From Ambrosia x helenae (Eukaryota; Streptophyta; Magnoliopsida; Asterales; Asteraceae), in assembly GCA_030844895.1 (NCBI GenBank), contig CM061233.1, positions 33,263,126 to 33,327,125 on the forward strand: 64,000 nt of DNA. Reading direction: 5' to 3'. Both the position numbers and the translations under genes were made by a program. Position 1 is the first letter of the stretch; each line of letters begins with the position of its first letter. The notes beneath the pieces were generated by a model. That model did no database searches, was not told the DNA's origin, and saw only the letters and a list, made by a program, of their open reading frames with translations. Positions 35,818 to 47,401 of the stretch are shown piece by piece.

Positions 35818-36118
35818 TTAGGCTGAACGGTGTGGAGCCTGCATGCCCACGTCGGACCGCGTACACCGCCCCCTATGCCGGCAACGGCATGGCCATCAAC
35901 GAGCTGCCGGGCTTGCCATGCCTCATTTGCTTCCTTTTGACCGTTCAACGGTCGGATTTATTAAAAAAAAACCTCGTTCGCCGGAGAAGAAGGTGGAGGT
36001 TGCCGGAGAAGAAGGAGTGGCCGCCGGAGACGTGTCGGAGAAGATGGAGGCCCGTCGTTCCACACCCAAGCCCGGCACTCGGACAAGGGGGAGGCCCGTC
36101 ATTGACGTGGAGGCCAGG

Positions 36119-38784
36119 TGTGACACCCGGCAAACTCAGGTTAGTAACGTTGACTAAACTAGTAAGTCTACCTTAGCGAGTCATGCATATTACGTCCTTA
36201 ACGGGGTCAGTCGAGTCGGTATGATGATTCTGGGAATCATCGGGAGTCGTTATGATGATCCGCGGGGTCATCGGGAGTCGGTCCATAACTATGGGTACAA
36301 GGATCGGCGATTCGTGGAATCGCCGGGTCTAATGCACACACGAGTCTCGAGTCCCGGGAATTGGTGAACGGATGTAAACGTGTTAGTTATCATGCATTAT
36401 ATGTTTGAAATCATTATGTGACTTATCGGTATGTGAATACGTGTTTAAATATGTTAAAATAGTGTTTAACGCGCCAAAAACTCGTTCCAGCACCACAGGG
36501 GCGATTAGGAACCCCTAATCGCCTATATATGGGGCGAGTAGGGAGTATTATAGGCGATTGGGACCTAATCGCCTGATGTTCCATGCGATTAGGCTCCCAG
36601 TCGCATGACATGCTCTGCTAATCGCATGAACAGCAGAGTCCGGGTCAAAACACCTATAAATAGAACCCTTAACTCCCCAAACACCTCTAGAACAACCCTA
36701 GCTGCCCCCAAACCACCCACACACCTTGAAACACCTCTGGAACTCTTTTTGCTACAAAAATCACCATCTCCAAGCTTACACACCTCTCTTTAACAAAACC
36801 CAAGGTGTGTTCTTCATCCCTAACCTTTGTAAAGTTGTTATTTTGAGTTCCCCAAAGTTCCAGACCTTGTTTTACCAAAATGTGTCTTTAAAAACCTTTC
36901 AAAAGAGTCCTAAACCAAGTTTAATGCTTGTTATTTGTGAAGTTTACATGCATATGTTGGTCTTCTTGGTGATTATAACATAAATGTTTTCAAGATATGA
37001 TTGTACTTCTGCTATGTAGAGATTATTAGGAAGGTTGTCTTAGAATTTTAGCCATTATTGTGGTGTTTTGAAGAAAATGCATATTTTGACCCATTTGTAT
37101 GTTCTTGAGGATTTAGGATGATTATGGTATGATTGTTGATGCAATGTTGTTAGGATTCCTACTAGGAAGATGTTAGATCAGAGGTTTGATGATTTACATG
37201 GTTGTAGAGTTTGAAATCTGATTATTTCCATTTAAGGAAAGATAAGGTTGGTTGGTGAAACCTAGTACTTTGCCATTTTAGGAAATAATTGCATGGAACA
37301 TGCTAGATCAGTGATATGTCGGGGGTTTTTGCTTGAAATGGGTTGGTAAATGATTTAGGTTTGATATTGGGTGTTGTTGCATGTTTCGGATCTGATTTGG
37401 AGGGTTAAACGCGCGAAAATCCGTTACACAGCAGCAACAGGCGATTAGGCATCCTAATCGCCTGATGCCACGCGATTATGCAGACATATGGGGCGATTAG
37501 GACCCTAATCGCCTCATGCTTCATGCGATTAGGCCCTAATCGCCTGTAGGTTGATGCCTACTCGCGTGTGACCTTCCTAATCGCATGTACTGCTGTCGTG
37601 AACGCGTTTTGACATCCCGGAACACGATTTGATACCTAGGAACATGTTAGGAACCCCGGGATACACCCAATGACTTAGTAAGACGTGTTCGGACCTGTTT
37701 ATGCGTTAATTGGACATTATGCTAGACTAGGTGAACTCTTGCGCGTATTAAGTGTTTAATTGCATATGTTGCATGATGTCTCGCATTTATCTAACACGTG
37801 GAATGTCGGGTCACCAATGGGATGTCGGGTCTTGTCTGGCACGGTCGGTTTAACAGTTAAAGGTGTTTTCAAACGTTTATGGTCACGGTCTGGACATTCG
37901 GGGACTAGTTAGCCTGCGGGTTATTAGTCCAATACTTATATACATCTTATGATAGGTCGCCGCTATTTGGGGCTATCATAACATAATTACTTAACTGATT
38001 TCAAGTAACGCAATCCAAGGTGAGTGTCACAGCCCCACTTTTACCGTTTTACTTTCGGGGGAGAAACATGCTACTTATTTTGATTACTCATCATAGATCA
38101 TGTTATACTATGGTTATTTCACGTACTATGCGGCTTTTACAGAAAGTCCCAGGGGGGAACCATGAATGTGCGGGGATGCACAACGGGGGAAATGTGGATA
38201 GATCTATTGGGCCTTACAAACCCCACCCGACGGCTGGGAGCCGGGCGGGTGCATATTGTCTCTAATACTTTGGGGGTTACCGAGGCATCGGTAATCCCGT
38301 CCGTCTGGGCTGGCTTCAACACTTATACCGGTTTAGTAATGGATTCCCAACCGCAGTAGTAGCAACACTTAACGTCTAGCTAACGTTCTCATAACATAGT
38401 AGTAACGGGAAATGATCTTACCGAACTTATAACAACACTTTTATGAAAGAAAACCTGTGAACTCACCAGCATTATATGTTGAAATTTTTGGCATGTTTTC
38501 TCAGGTCGCTAAGGTAGCAGTCAATGGGCTAGGCGCACGGAGTCATGCACAGCGTCTATTATTTTGAAGCATATTAAACAATGTCTTTGTAAACAATGAT
38601 ATGTCTTTTGGTTGTAAACAAGAATGCTTCCGCTGCTGGTTTACAGCTCAAAGCATGATATTTTGGTTTTAAATATAATTATGAATGCATGTTTGTTGTA
38701 TGTTTATTGTGATCGTTGACTGAGATCCTGGTGTGTCACGCGCCTCGCGGTAAAACCCCGCACGTGGAATTTGAGGGTGTGACA
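36119..38784 (+). repeat. 5' LTR of the Tekay element
   Basis: 2666 bp, tgtgacacccggc ... gagggtgtgaca. A TATAAATA box at 36655-36662 places the transcript start near 36685, leaving about 530 bp of U3 and a very long R/U5. Two clusters of short palindromes built on gcgattagg/cctaatcgc lie just upstream of the TATA box (36500-36605) and downstream (37438-37543). Open frames in it are chance and recur in the 3' LTR. Confidence 0.95.
36655..36662 (+). promoter_or_regulatory. TATA box of the 5' LTR
   Basis: TATAAATA in the context cacctataaatagaaccc; the same box is at 44755-44762 in the 3' LTR. It is the only good TATA match in this part of the LTR and sits about 50 bases after the palindrome cluster. 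Confidence 0.7.
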
Positions 38785-38787
38785 GAT

Positions 38788-38801
38788 TGGTATCAGAGCC
38801 A
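38788..38801 (+). other. Primer-binding site of the Tekay element
   Basis: tggtatcagagcca, three bases after the LTR end, is complementary to the 3' end of initiator methionine tRNA. The leader 38802-39398 between it and gag shows no supported ORF. Confidence 0.9.
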
Positions 38802-39398
38802 ACGGTTATAGTGAACTAGGACTGCATGTAGAGTCTAGTCTATAACTGAGTCGCACACACTAGACGGTCACAATTAGTCGAGTCTTAGCAAGTGGGTAAC
38901 AATATGACTTGTCGGGGGTGTCGGTGTCATCATCTTCTACGCTACATCATCTGTTCACTCTTTATCATTCCATTTCTTCCTTACTATGATCCGATGGCGA
39001 ACGATGTACTATTGAACTTTTTTGACGGCGGTGTACATTGGGGTAGCTTTGGCGTACTCTTGAGATCTGTCCAGGGATTTGGACATCTCCCCTCTATGCC
39101 CTAATGGACACGCTCGTTCTTATGCATATTACCTTGTACTTATACTTATGATAATACCATGATTGGGCGCTAGTGTTCGGTGACTTGAACTTCAAACTTA
39201 AAGCGCGCCTGGAGGACCATGTGGAACAGTTTATCATGTCGGGTGCACACGAGATCATAAACTGTGATACATGGGATCCCTGGCGGACTTTGGGCTTGAA
39301 CGGATGGACCCGAGCTGGGCTCGGTCTAATTTCTTGAAATTCCTAATGGGTTATACCACGGGCAAACCTAAATCTTTTGTTTCATGTTGTGACAGAAG

Positions 39399-42300
39399 AT
39401 GTCGGGAGCTCGTGGAGGTCGCAGAGGCGGCCGTGCTGGCGGTCGTGCTGGCGGCCGTGGTGGCGGCGGTGGCCGCGGGAATATTAATATGACCCAAGCC
39501 GAGTTGGATAACCTGACGCAGCAGCACGTGAATATTGCTCTGGCTGCATTCCAAGCCGCTCATAATGCTATGGGTGGTACGTCGATTCTCATCTATTCTA
39601 CCTCGTTCTGTGGTACTTTACCTTTTCTTGATACTCACCTGCGTGTCTGTTCCAGGTGGTGCTGTCAATCCTCCTCCATCCCAGTGTTCCTACAAAAAGT
39701 TTATGGATTGCAAGCCCCACAGCTTTAGTGGCACTGAAGGGGCAGTGGGACTGCTCCGTTGGTTGGAGAAAATCGAATCTGTTTTCTCGATGTGCAGCTG
39801 CCCGGAGGGCGACCGGGTGAAATATGCTTCTGCGACCCTGGAGGGTCAAGCTTTGACTTGGTGGAACTCCACCACCCAGACTATGGGTATTGGGGAAGCC
39901 CATGCTATGCCCTGGGCGGGGTTCATTCAGTTGCTGAAAAATGAGTACTGCCCGAGGGATGAAATCCAGAAGCTTGAGCATGAAGTCTGGAATCATAAGA
40001 TGGTGGGGTCCGAGATTGAAGCTTATACTGCTAGGCACAATGAGTTGGCGGTGTTGTGCCCCGATCTGCACACACCCGAATACCGAAGGATTGAACATTA
40101 CGTCGCTGGGTTGGTACCGGAGATTGCGGGGTTAGTTGTTGCGGGTAATCTCACTGTTTATTCTGAGGTGGTTCGGTCGGCTCACAGGCTGACCAACATG
40201 AAGGTGACTGAAGGGGTCTTGCCTCCTCGAGGCGCTACTGTGAAGGCTTCTGATGGTAATAAGCGGAAGTGGGAAGCCGTGGGGAAAGGCTCGAGTTCGG
40301 CTCAGCCTCAGCAGGTGAAGAAGACTGATACTGGGGGATCGTCGTCTGAACGACAACCGGGGGTTTATGCTGGGAAGTTGCCGAAGTGTGATCGATGCAA
40401 CTATCATCACACCGGTTCTTGCGATGATAAGGACCGTTGCCGTCGGTGCCATAAGGTTGGGCACCAAGCCAAAGATTGTAGGTCCAACCCTTTGGGGAAC
40501 CGAAACCCGTCGGTCACACCAGCCCCAGCCCCTCAAGTCGCTGCTCCCCAGGGAAATCAGGGGAAACAAGGGTGCTATAACTGTGGTGAGCTTGGTCACT
40601 ACAAGCGTAACTGCCCCAAGTTGAAACAGGGTGAAGCCGGGAAGAATGGGTTGGGTAATGGAAACAATGGGGGCGGAGGCAGGAATGCTCGCGCCTTCGT
40701 GATTGGTTCGAGCGGTGCTCGACAAGATCCTGACACTGTTACTGGTACGTTTCTTCTCGATAATCGCTATGCTACGGTTTTATTCGATTCTGGTGCCGAT
40801 AAGAGTTTTATATCTCTTGGGTTTAGTCAATTGCTTGATAGGGTACCTACACCTTTAGAGACTAAGTACTTGATAGAATTGGCTGATGGTAAGAAAGTTG
40901 AGGCGACGCACATCCTTAGGGAGTGTCACCTTGAATTGTCGGGTTATTCCTTCCCTATTGATCTTATGCCGGTGTCCTTGGGTAGTTTCGATGTTGTCGT
41001 GGGTATGGATTGGTTGTCTCTGTATCATGCTGAGATCGTTTGTTTTGATAAAGTCATCCGACTTCCTCTCCCTGATGGAGAAATTCTGTTGGTGCATGGT
41101 GAGAAAAGCGGGGTCCCGTTGAGTATCATTTCGTGCATGAAAGCCTATAAGTATCTTCGGAAGGGGTATTCTGCCATTCTGGCACTTGTTTCGGTTTCGT
41201 CTGAAGAAGAGAAGAAGATTGAAGATATTCCTGTTGTCCGTGATTTTCCCGATGTATTTCCTGAAGACTTACCTGGCCTTCCGCCTTATCGTCAGGTCGA
41301 ATTTGGTATTGAACTTGCTCCAGGTGCGGCCCCTATTGCCCGAGCCCCATATCGTCTTGCACCTCCCGAGATGCAGGAGTTATCGAACCAGTTGCAGGAG
41401 CTGTTGGAGAAGGGTTTCATTCGACCTAGTTCGTCCCCGTGGGGAGCCCCTATTTTGTTTGTCAAGAAGAAGGACGGAAGCCTACGGATGTGTATCGACT
41501 ACCGGGAGTTGAATAAGGTTACCATCAAGAATCGCTATCCTCTTCCTCGCATCGATGACTTATTTGACCAGCTTCAGGGTTCTAGTTTCTATTCGAAGAT
41601 CGATTTGAGGTCGGGGTACCATCAGTTGAGGGTTCAAGAAGCTGACATTCCGAAGACCGCCTTTCGAACTCGCTATGGCCATTTTGAATTCCTGGTCATG
41701 CCTTTTGGTCTCACCAACGCACCTGCCATCTTCATGGATCTGATGAACCGTGTTTGTAAGCCTTATCTTGACAAGTTCGTGATTGTCTTCATTGATGATA
41801 TTTTAGTCTATTCCAAGAACGAGGTGGACCACCAGGAACACCTGCGTCTTGTCTTGGAACTCCTGAGGCGGGAACAGTTGTACGCCAAGTTTTCTAAGTG
41901 TAGCTTCTGGTTGCGTGAGGTCCAGTTCCTTGGTCATGTTGTTAATGAGAAAGGAATCCACATTGACCCAGCTAAGATTGAAGCCATTAAAGACTGGGAA
42001 GCACCAAAGACGCCATCTGAGGTGCGGCAATTCCTAGGCCTTGCAGGTTATTACCGCCGTTTTATCGAGGGATTTTCGAAGATCGCTCAACCCCTCACCT
42101 CGCTTACCCAGAAGGACAGAAAGTTCGACTGGGGTGATTCGCAGGAGTCGGCCTTCCAGTTGTTAAAGGCTAAACTCTGTTCTGCTCCTATCTTGTCCTT
42201 GCCTGAGGGTACGGACGATTTTGTGGTTTATTGTGACGCTTCTATCCGGGGTCTTGGTTGTGTACTGATGCAGCGCGAGAAGGTCATCGCCTATGCTTCT

Positions 42301-44091
42301 CGTCAGCTCAAAGTTCATGAGAAAAACTACCCCACCCATGATCTGGAATTGGGTGCGGTGGTCTTTGCTTTAAAGATTTGGAGGCATTACTTGTACGGTA
42401 CCAAATGCACTATTTACACCGATCACAAGAGCCTCCAGCATATCTTTGATCAGAAGGTGTTGAATATAAGACAGCGTCGATGGGTCGAGCTTCTTAATGA
42501 TTACGAGTGCGCTATCAAATACCATCCTGGCAAGGCGAATGTGGTCGCAGACGCCTTGAGCAGGAAGGAAACGGCTAAGCCTCGTCGTGTTCGAGCTCTT
42601 CAGCTCACTATCCATTCCGGCTTACCTGATCGAATCCGTTCAGCGCAGCAAGAAGCTTTGAAGGAGGAAAACCTTAAAGCTGAAACCATGCATGGTGCTG
42701 ATAGCCACCTTGAACTCAGGTCCGATGGGTTACACTATTTCGCTGAACGTATTTGGGTTCCTTTATTTGGGGGCTTGCGGGAGCTCGTTCTTGATGAAGC
42801 TCACAAGTCCCGGTACTCTATTCACCCTGGCTCCGATAAGATGTATCAAGACCTAAAGATACTTTATTGGTGGCCGAACATGAAGGCGGACGTGGCTTCG
42901 TACGTGAGCAAGTGCTTGACCTGTGCCAAGGTCAAGGTCGAATATCAAAAGCCATCCGGCCTTCTGCAACAGCCTGAAATCCCCGAGTGGAAGTGGGAGC
43001 GGATTACGATGGACTTTGTGACCAAACTCCCGAAATCGCCCAGTGGTTGCGACATGATCTGGGTAATTGTCGATAGGTTGACAAAGTCTGCGCACTTCCT
43101 CGCTATCAAAGAGACCGATGGTCTCGAGCGTCTGGCACGGTTATATCTCAAGGAAGTGGTCTCTCGGCACGGGGTGCCTGTCTCTATTATTTCTGATCGT
43201 GATCCTCGGTTCGCCTCTAACTTCTGGAAGTCTTTGCATAAGGCTCTGGGTACTCAGTTGGACATGAGCACAGCGTATCATCCGCAAACTGACGGTCAAA
43301 GTGAGCGGACAATCCAAACGCTAGAAGACATGCTTCGGGCATGTGTGATCGATTTTGGCAAGGGGTGGGAGAGTCATTTACCGTTGGTGGAATTCTCCTA
43401 CAACAACAGTTACCATTCTAGCATCAAGGCAGCTCCGTTCGAAGCTCTTTACGGGCGGAAATGCCGGTCTCCTCTTTGTTGGGCCGAGGTGGGTGAGAGT
43501 CAACTCACCGGCCCGGAACTTGTGTACGAGACTTCCGAAAAGATCGTACAGATCCGTAACCGCATGGCAGCAGCTCGGGATCGTCAAAAGAGCTATGCCG
43601 ATCGTCGTCGCAAGCCTTTGGAGTTTGAGGTTGGCGATAGGGTTTTGTTGAAGGTATCTCCGTGGAAGGGTGTTATACGTTTTGGGAAGCGGGGCAAATT
43701 GAATCCTCGGTATGTGGGACCGTTCGCAATCCTGGAACGGATTGGACCGGTAGCATACAGGCTTGATCTGCCGGCTGAGCTCAGTAATGTTCATAACGTC
43801 TTCCATGTTTCTAATTTGAAGAAGTGTTTGGCGGATGAATCTTTGGTAGTTCCTCTCGAAGAGATCAAGGTGGATGATCGTCTGCGTATCGTGGAGGAAC
43901 CGGTTGAAATTCTTGACAATAAAATCCGTAGCCTTCGCCGGAGTAAAATCCGCATTGTTAAAGTCCGTTGGAACTCTGATCGTGGACCGGAGTTCACGTG
44001 GGAACGGGAAGATCAAATGAAGGCTAAGTATCCCCATTTATTTCCTAAGCGCGCGTTCGAATCAAGACATGTCTCTGCTGAAGCTGAATGA
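39399..44091 (+). CDS. Ty3/gypsy (Tekay) gag-pol polyprotein with a short intron
   Basis: Encodes capsid and replication enzymes of the element. Best model: exon 39399-39576, 79-nt intron 39577-39655, exon 39656-44091, about 1537 residues; without the intron the Arg/Gly-rich N terminus (MSGARGGRRGG) is out of frame with the rest. Approximate order by residue: gag core (GQALTWWN) 90-260; two zinc knuckles (CRRCHKVGHQAKDC, CYNCGELGHYKRNC) near 320 and 365; aspartic protease (LFDSGADKSF) near 436; reverse transcriptase 650-840 with FIDD at about 770; RNase H (YCDAS, YTDHKSL) 915-1030; integrase HHCC near 1115-1150, and catalytic Asp/Asp/Glu around MDFV, SDRDPR and QSERTIQ; chromodomain-like segment 1470-1520 (KVRWNS, FTWERED). 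No internal stop. Likely competent or recently so. Confidence 0.9.
39577..39655 (+). other. Putative 79-nt intron in gag
   Basis: Begins gtacgtcg and ends ctgtctgttccag, with pyrimidine-rich sequence before the AG. Joining the flanks keeps the Gly-rich junction in frame (atg ggt g / gt ggt gct gtc). Length 79 is not a multiple of three, so retention would separate the N terminus from the rest. Alternative: a frame shift mutation or programmed shift, but the paired splice signals favour an intron. Confidence 0.7.
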
Positions 44092-44218
44092 ATCTCGGGT
44101 CGAGATTCCTTTCAACAGGGGGATGATGTGGCAATCGGAAAATTTTTCTTCTCTTTCGTCTCTTCCTTTTTGGCCTTGGGCAATTTTCGGGACGAAAATT
44201 CTTTCAACAGGGGGATGA
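44092..44218 (+). other. Purine tract region with duplicated tract
   Basis: The 3' LTR is preceded by aacagggggatga (44206-44218), the polypurine tract. The 22-base string beginning ctttcaacaggggg occurs twice, at 44109-44130 and 44201-44222, in similar contexts (gggtcgagattc and gggacgaaaattc), so the tract looks duplicated with about 90 bp between copies. Confidence 0.75.
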
Positions 44219-46844
44219 TGTGACACCCGGCAAACTCAGGTTAGTAACGTTGACTAAACTAGTAAGTCTACCTTAGCGAGTCATGCATATTACGTCCTTA
44301 ACGGGGTCAGTCGAGTCGGTATGATGATTCTGGGAATCATCGGGAGTCGTTATGATGATCCGCGGGGTCATCGGGAGTCGGTCCATAACTATGGGTACAA
44401 GGATCGGCGATTCGTGGAATCGCCGGGTCTAATGCACACACGAGTCTCGAGTCCCGGGAATTGGTGAACGGATGTAAACGTGTTAGTTATCATGCATTAT
44501 ATGTTTGAAATCATTATGTGACTTATCGGTATGTGAATACGTGTTTAAATATGTTAAAATAGTGTTTAACGCGCCAAAAACTCGTTCCAGCACCACAGGG
44601 GCGATTAGGAACCCCTAATCGCCTATATATGGGGCGAGTAGGGAGTATTATAGGCGATTGGGACCTAATCGCCTGATGTTCCATGCGATTAGGCTCCCAG
44701 TCGCATGACATGCTCTGCTAATCGCATGAACAGCAGAGTCCGGGTCAAAACACCTATAAATAGAACCCTTAACCACCCACACACCTTGAAACACCTCTGG
44801 AACTCTTTTTGCTACAAAAATCACCATCTCCAAGCTTACACACCTCTCTTTAACAAAACCCAAGGTGTGTTCTTCATCCCTAACCTTTGTAAAGTTGTTA
44901 TTTTGAGTTCCCCAAAGTTCCAGACCTTGTTTTACCAAAATGTGTCTTTAAAAACCTTTCAAAAGAGTCCTAAACCAAGTTTAATGCTTGTTATTTGTGA
45001 AGTTTACATGCATATGTTGGTCTTCTTGGTGATTATAACATAAATGTTTTCAAGATATGATTGTACTTCTGCTATGTAGAGATTATTAGGAAGGTTGTCT
45101 TAGAATTTTAGCCATTATTGTGGTGTTTTGAAGAAAATGCATATTTTGACCCATTTGTATGTTCTTGAGGATTTAGGATGATTATGGTATGATTGTTGAT
45201 GCAATGTTGTTAGGATTCCTACTAGGAAGATGTTAGATCAGAGGTTTGATGATTTACATGGTTGTAGAGTTTGAAATCTGATTATTTCCATTTAAGGAAA
45301 GATAAGGTTGGTTGGTGAAACCTAGTACTTTGCCATTTTAGGAAATAATTGCATGGAACATGCTAGATCAGTGATATGTCGGGGGTTTTTGCTTGAAATG
45401 GGTTGGTAAATGATTTAGGTTTGATATTGGGTGTTGTTGCATGTTTCGGATCTGATTTGGAGGGTTAAACGCGCGAAAATCCGTTACACAGCAGCAACAG
45501 GCGATTAGGCATCCTAATCGCCTGATGCCACGCGATTATGCAGACATATGGGGCGATTAGGACCCTAATCGCCTCATGCTTCATGCGATTAGGCCCTAAT
45601 CGCCTGTAGGTTGATGCCTACTCGCGTGTGACCTTCCTAATCGCATGTACTGCTGTCGTGAACGCGTTTTGACATCCCGGAACACGATTTGATACCTAGG
45701 AACATGTTAGGAACCCCGGGATACACCCAATGACTTAGTAAGACGTGTTCGGACCTGTTTATGCGTTAATTGGACATTATGCTAGACTAGGTGAACTCTT
45801 GCGCGTATTAAGTGTTTAATTGCATATGTTGCATGATGTCTCGCATTTATCTAACACGTGGAATGTCGGGTCACCAATGGGATGTCGGGTCTTGTCTGGC
45901 ACGGTCGGTTTAACAGTTAAAGGTGTTTTCAAACGTTTATGGTCACGGTCTGGACATTCGGGGACTAGTTAGCCTGCGGGTTATTAGTCCAATACTTATA
46001 TACATCTTATGATAGGTCGCCGCTATTTGGGGCTATCATAACATAATTACTTAACTGATTTCAAGTAACGCAATCCAAGGTGAGTGTCACAGCCCCACTT
46101 TTACCGTTTTACTTTCGGGGGAGAAACATGCTACTTATTTTGATTACTCATCATAGATCATGTTATACTATGGTTATTTCACGTACTATGCGGCTTTTAC
46201 AGAAAGTCCCAGGGGGGAACCATGAATGTGCGGGGATGCACAACGGGGGAAATGTGGATAGATCTATTGGGCCTTACAAACCCCACCCGACGGCTGGGAG
46301 CCGGGCGGGTGCATATTGTCTCTAATACTTTGGGGGTTACCGAGGCATCGGTAATCCCGTCCGTCTGGGCTGGCTTCAACACTTATACCGGTTTAGTAAT
46401 GGATTCCCAACCGCAGTAGTAGCAATACTTAACGTCTAGCTAACGTTCTCATAACATAGTAGTAACGGGAAATGATCTTACCGAACTTATAACAACACTT
46501 TTATGAAAGAAAACATGTGAACTCACCAGCATTATATGTTGACATTTTTGGCATGTTTTCTCAGGTCGCTAAGGTAGCAGTCAATGGGCTAGGCGCACGG
46601 AGTCATGCACAGCGTCTATTATTTTGAAGCATATTAAACAATGTCTTTGTAAACAATGATATGTCTTTTGGTTGTAAACAAGAATGCTTCCGCTGCTGGT
46701 TTACAGCTCAAAGCATGATATTTTGGTTTTAAATATAATTATGAATGCATGTTTGTTGTATGTTTATTGTGATCGTTGACTGAGATCCTGGTGTGTCACG
46801 CGCCTCGCGGTAAAACCCCGCACGTGGAATTTGAGGGTGTGACA
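44219..46844 (+). repeat. 3' LTR of the Tekay element
   Basis: 2626 bp, matching the 5' LTR line by line. Differences seen: loss of 40 bases after gaaccctta (44769, compared with 36670-36712), and single changes near 46427 (c to t), 46515 (c to a) and 46542 (a to c). TATA box at 44755-44762. Confidence 0.95.
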
Positions 46845-47028
46845 CCAGGCATCCTTGCTGATGCTCAACCACACCCAACAGCCTTAATTCCTTTGGTTAT
46901 TTCATTTGGTTGTGTATTTCACTTATTATTATTGGGTTAACTGTACAGGTAATTTAAGTGTTATTGACATATTTAGGTGATATTGGATTAACTGGTCGAC
47001 TAAGGTGATCTTATTCAATAGTCACCCT

Positions 47029-47217
47029 AATTTTTTTTTTGTTATTAATATCATTATTTAAATAACAAACAATAATTAAGCAATGATTACCCAATCATTT
47101 ATAAAGCTCCATGAAGCCCCTTCCCACTACACCCCTATAAAGCCCCCTTCAATTATTTTATAATATTTTATTCCCTATGAAACCCTATAGAGCCCCCCCC
47201 CCTAACTACACATGCCC
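47029..47217 (-). mobile_element. PIF/Harbinger-like terminus fragment
   Basis: On the minus strand the end reads gggcatgtgtagttagg followed by TTA (47218-47220) outside. Read in that direction it parallels 63222-63400: gtgtagtgggaagggg, then ttataaatgattgggtaatc, then ttatttaaataatgatatta. Only one end was recognised, so it is a fragment or a MITE whose other end I could not find. The stretch 46887-47028 holds nothing else recognised. Confidence 0.6.
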
Positions 47218-47271
47218 TTAGTCCAAACGCATGACTTAGTATTAAATTTAGAGTTTTTCAAGATTGATTTT

Positions 47272-47384
47272 TTTTTTGAACGGCCTGGGGAAAACCTACA
47301 AGGGCATGCCACTTAGAAGAGTCGAACTCATGACCTTGTGGATAAAACCAGGTTGACTTCACCAACTAGGCTGAATTCATCACC
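47272..47384 (-). mobile_element. Complete tRNA-derived SINE with 18-bp TSD
   Basis: On the minus strand: A-box-like cctagttggtgaag, B box gagttcgactctt, a short body (ccttgtaggttttcccc) and a poly-A tail (T run at 47272-47277). It is flanked by tttttc(a/g)agattgatttt at 47254-47271 and 47385-47402, one mismatch, as made by L1-type target-primed integration. About 113 bp, at the short end for plant SINEs. Confidence 0.75.
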
Positions 47385-47401
47385 TTTTTCGAGATTGATT
47401 T

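Larger units (their letters stand above)
36119..46844 (+). mobile_element. Complete Ty3/gypsy Tekay-type retrotransposon, TSD CCAGG
   Basis: 10,726 bp: 5' LTR 36119-38784, primer-binding site 38788, gag-pol 39399-44091, purine tract, 3' LTR 44219-46844, flanked by CCAGG (36114-36118 and 46845-46849). Domain order protease-RT-RNase H-integrase fixes it as Ty3/gypsy, and the C-terminal chromodomain-like segment and long LTRs fit the Tekay chromovirus lineage. All expected cis elements are present and the main frame has no stop. The LTRs differ by three bases I could see plus a 40-bp deletion in the 3' copy, so it inserted very recently. Confidence 0.95.
35821..46883. mobile_element. PIF/Harbinger-like MITE split by the Tekay element
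   Basis: The left part 35821-36118 starts ggctgaacggtgtgg and the right part 46850-46883 ends ccacacccaacagcc, an imperfect inverted pair. The element is flanked by TTA (35818-35820 and 46884-46886), the Harbinger-type 3-bp duplication. Without the inserted gypsy element it is about 330 bp and G/C-rich, which creates long overlapping open frames (for example 35832-36176) that are not genes. The 3-bp duplication alone is weak evidence. Confidence 0.5.

Noticed and set aside
35832..36176. G/C-rich ORFs upstream of the Tekay LTR
   Set aside because: They lie in a MITE and run into the LTR; no domain and overlapping on both strands.
38020..38359. ORFs within the Tekay LTR, repeated at 46080-46419
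   Set aside because: Identical because the LTRs are identical; no conserved domain, and positioned in untranslated LTR sequence.
40132..40725. Minus-strand ORFs opposite gag-pol
   Set aside because: Antisense shadows of a strongly supported polyprotein.
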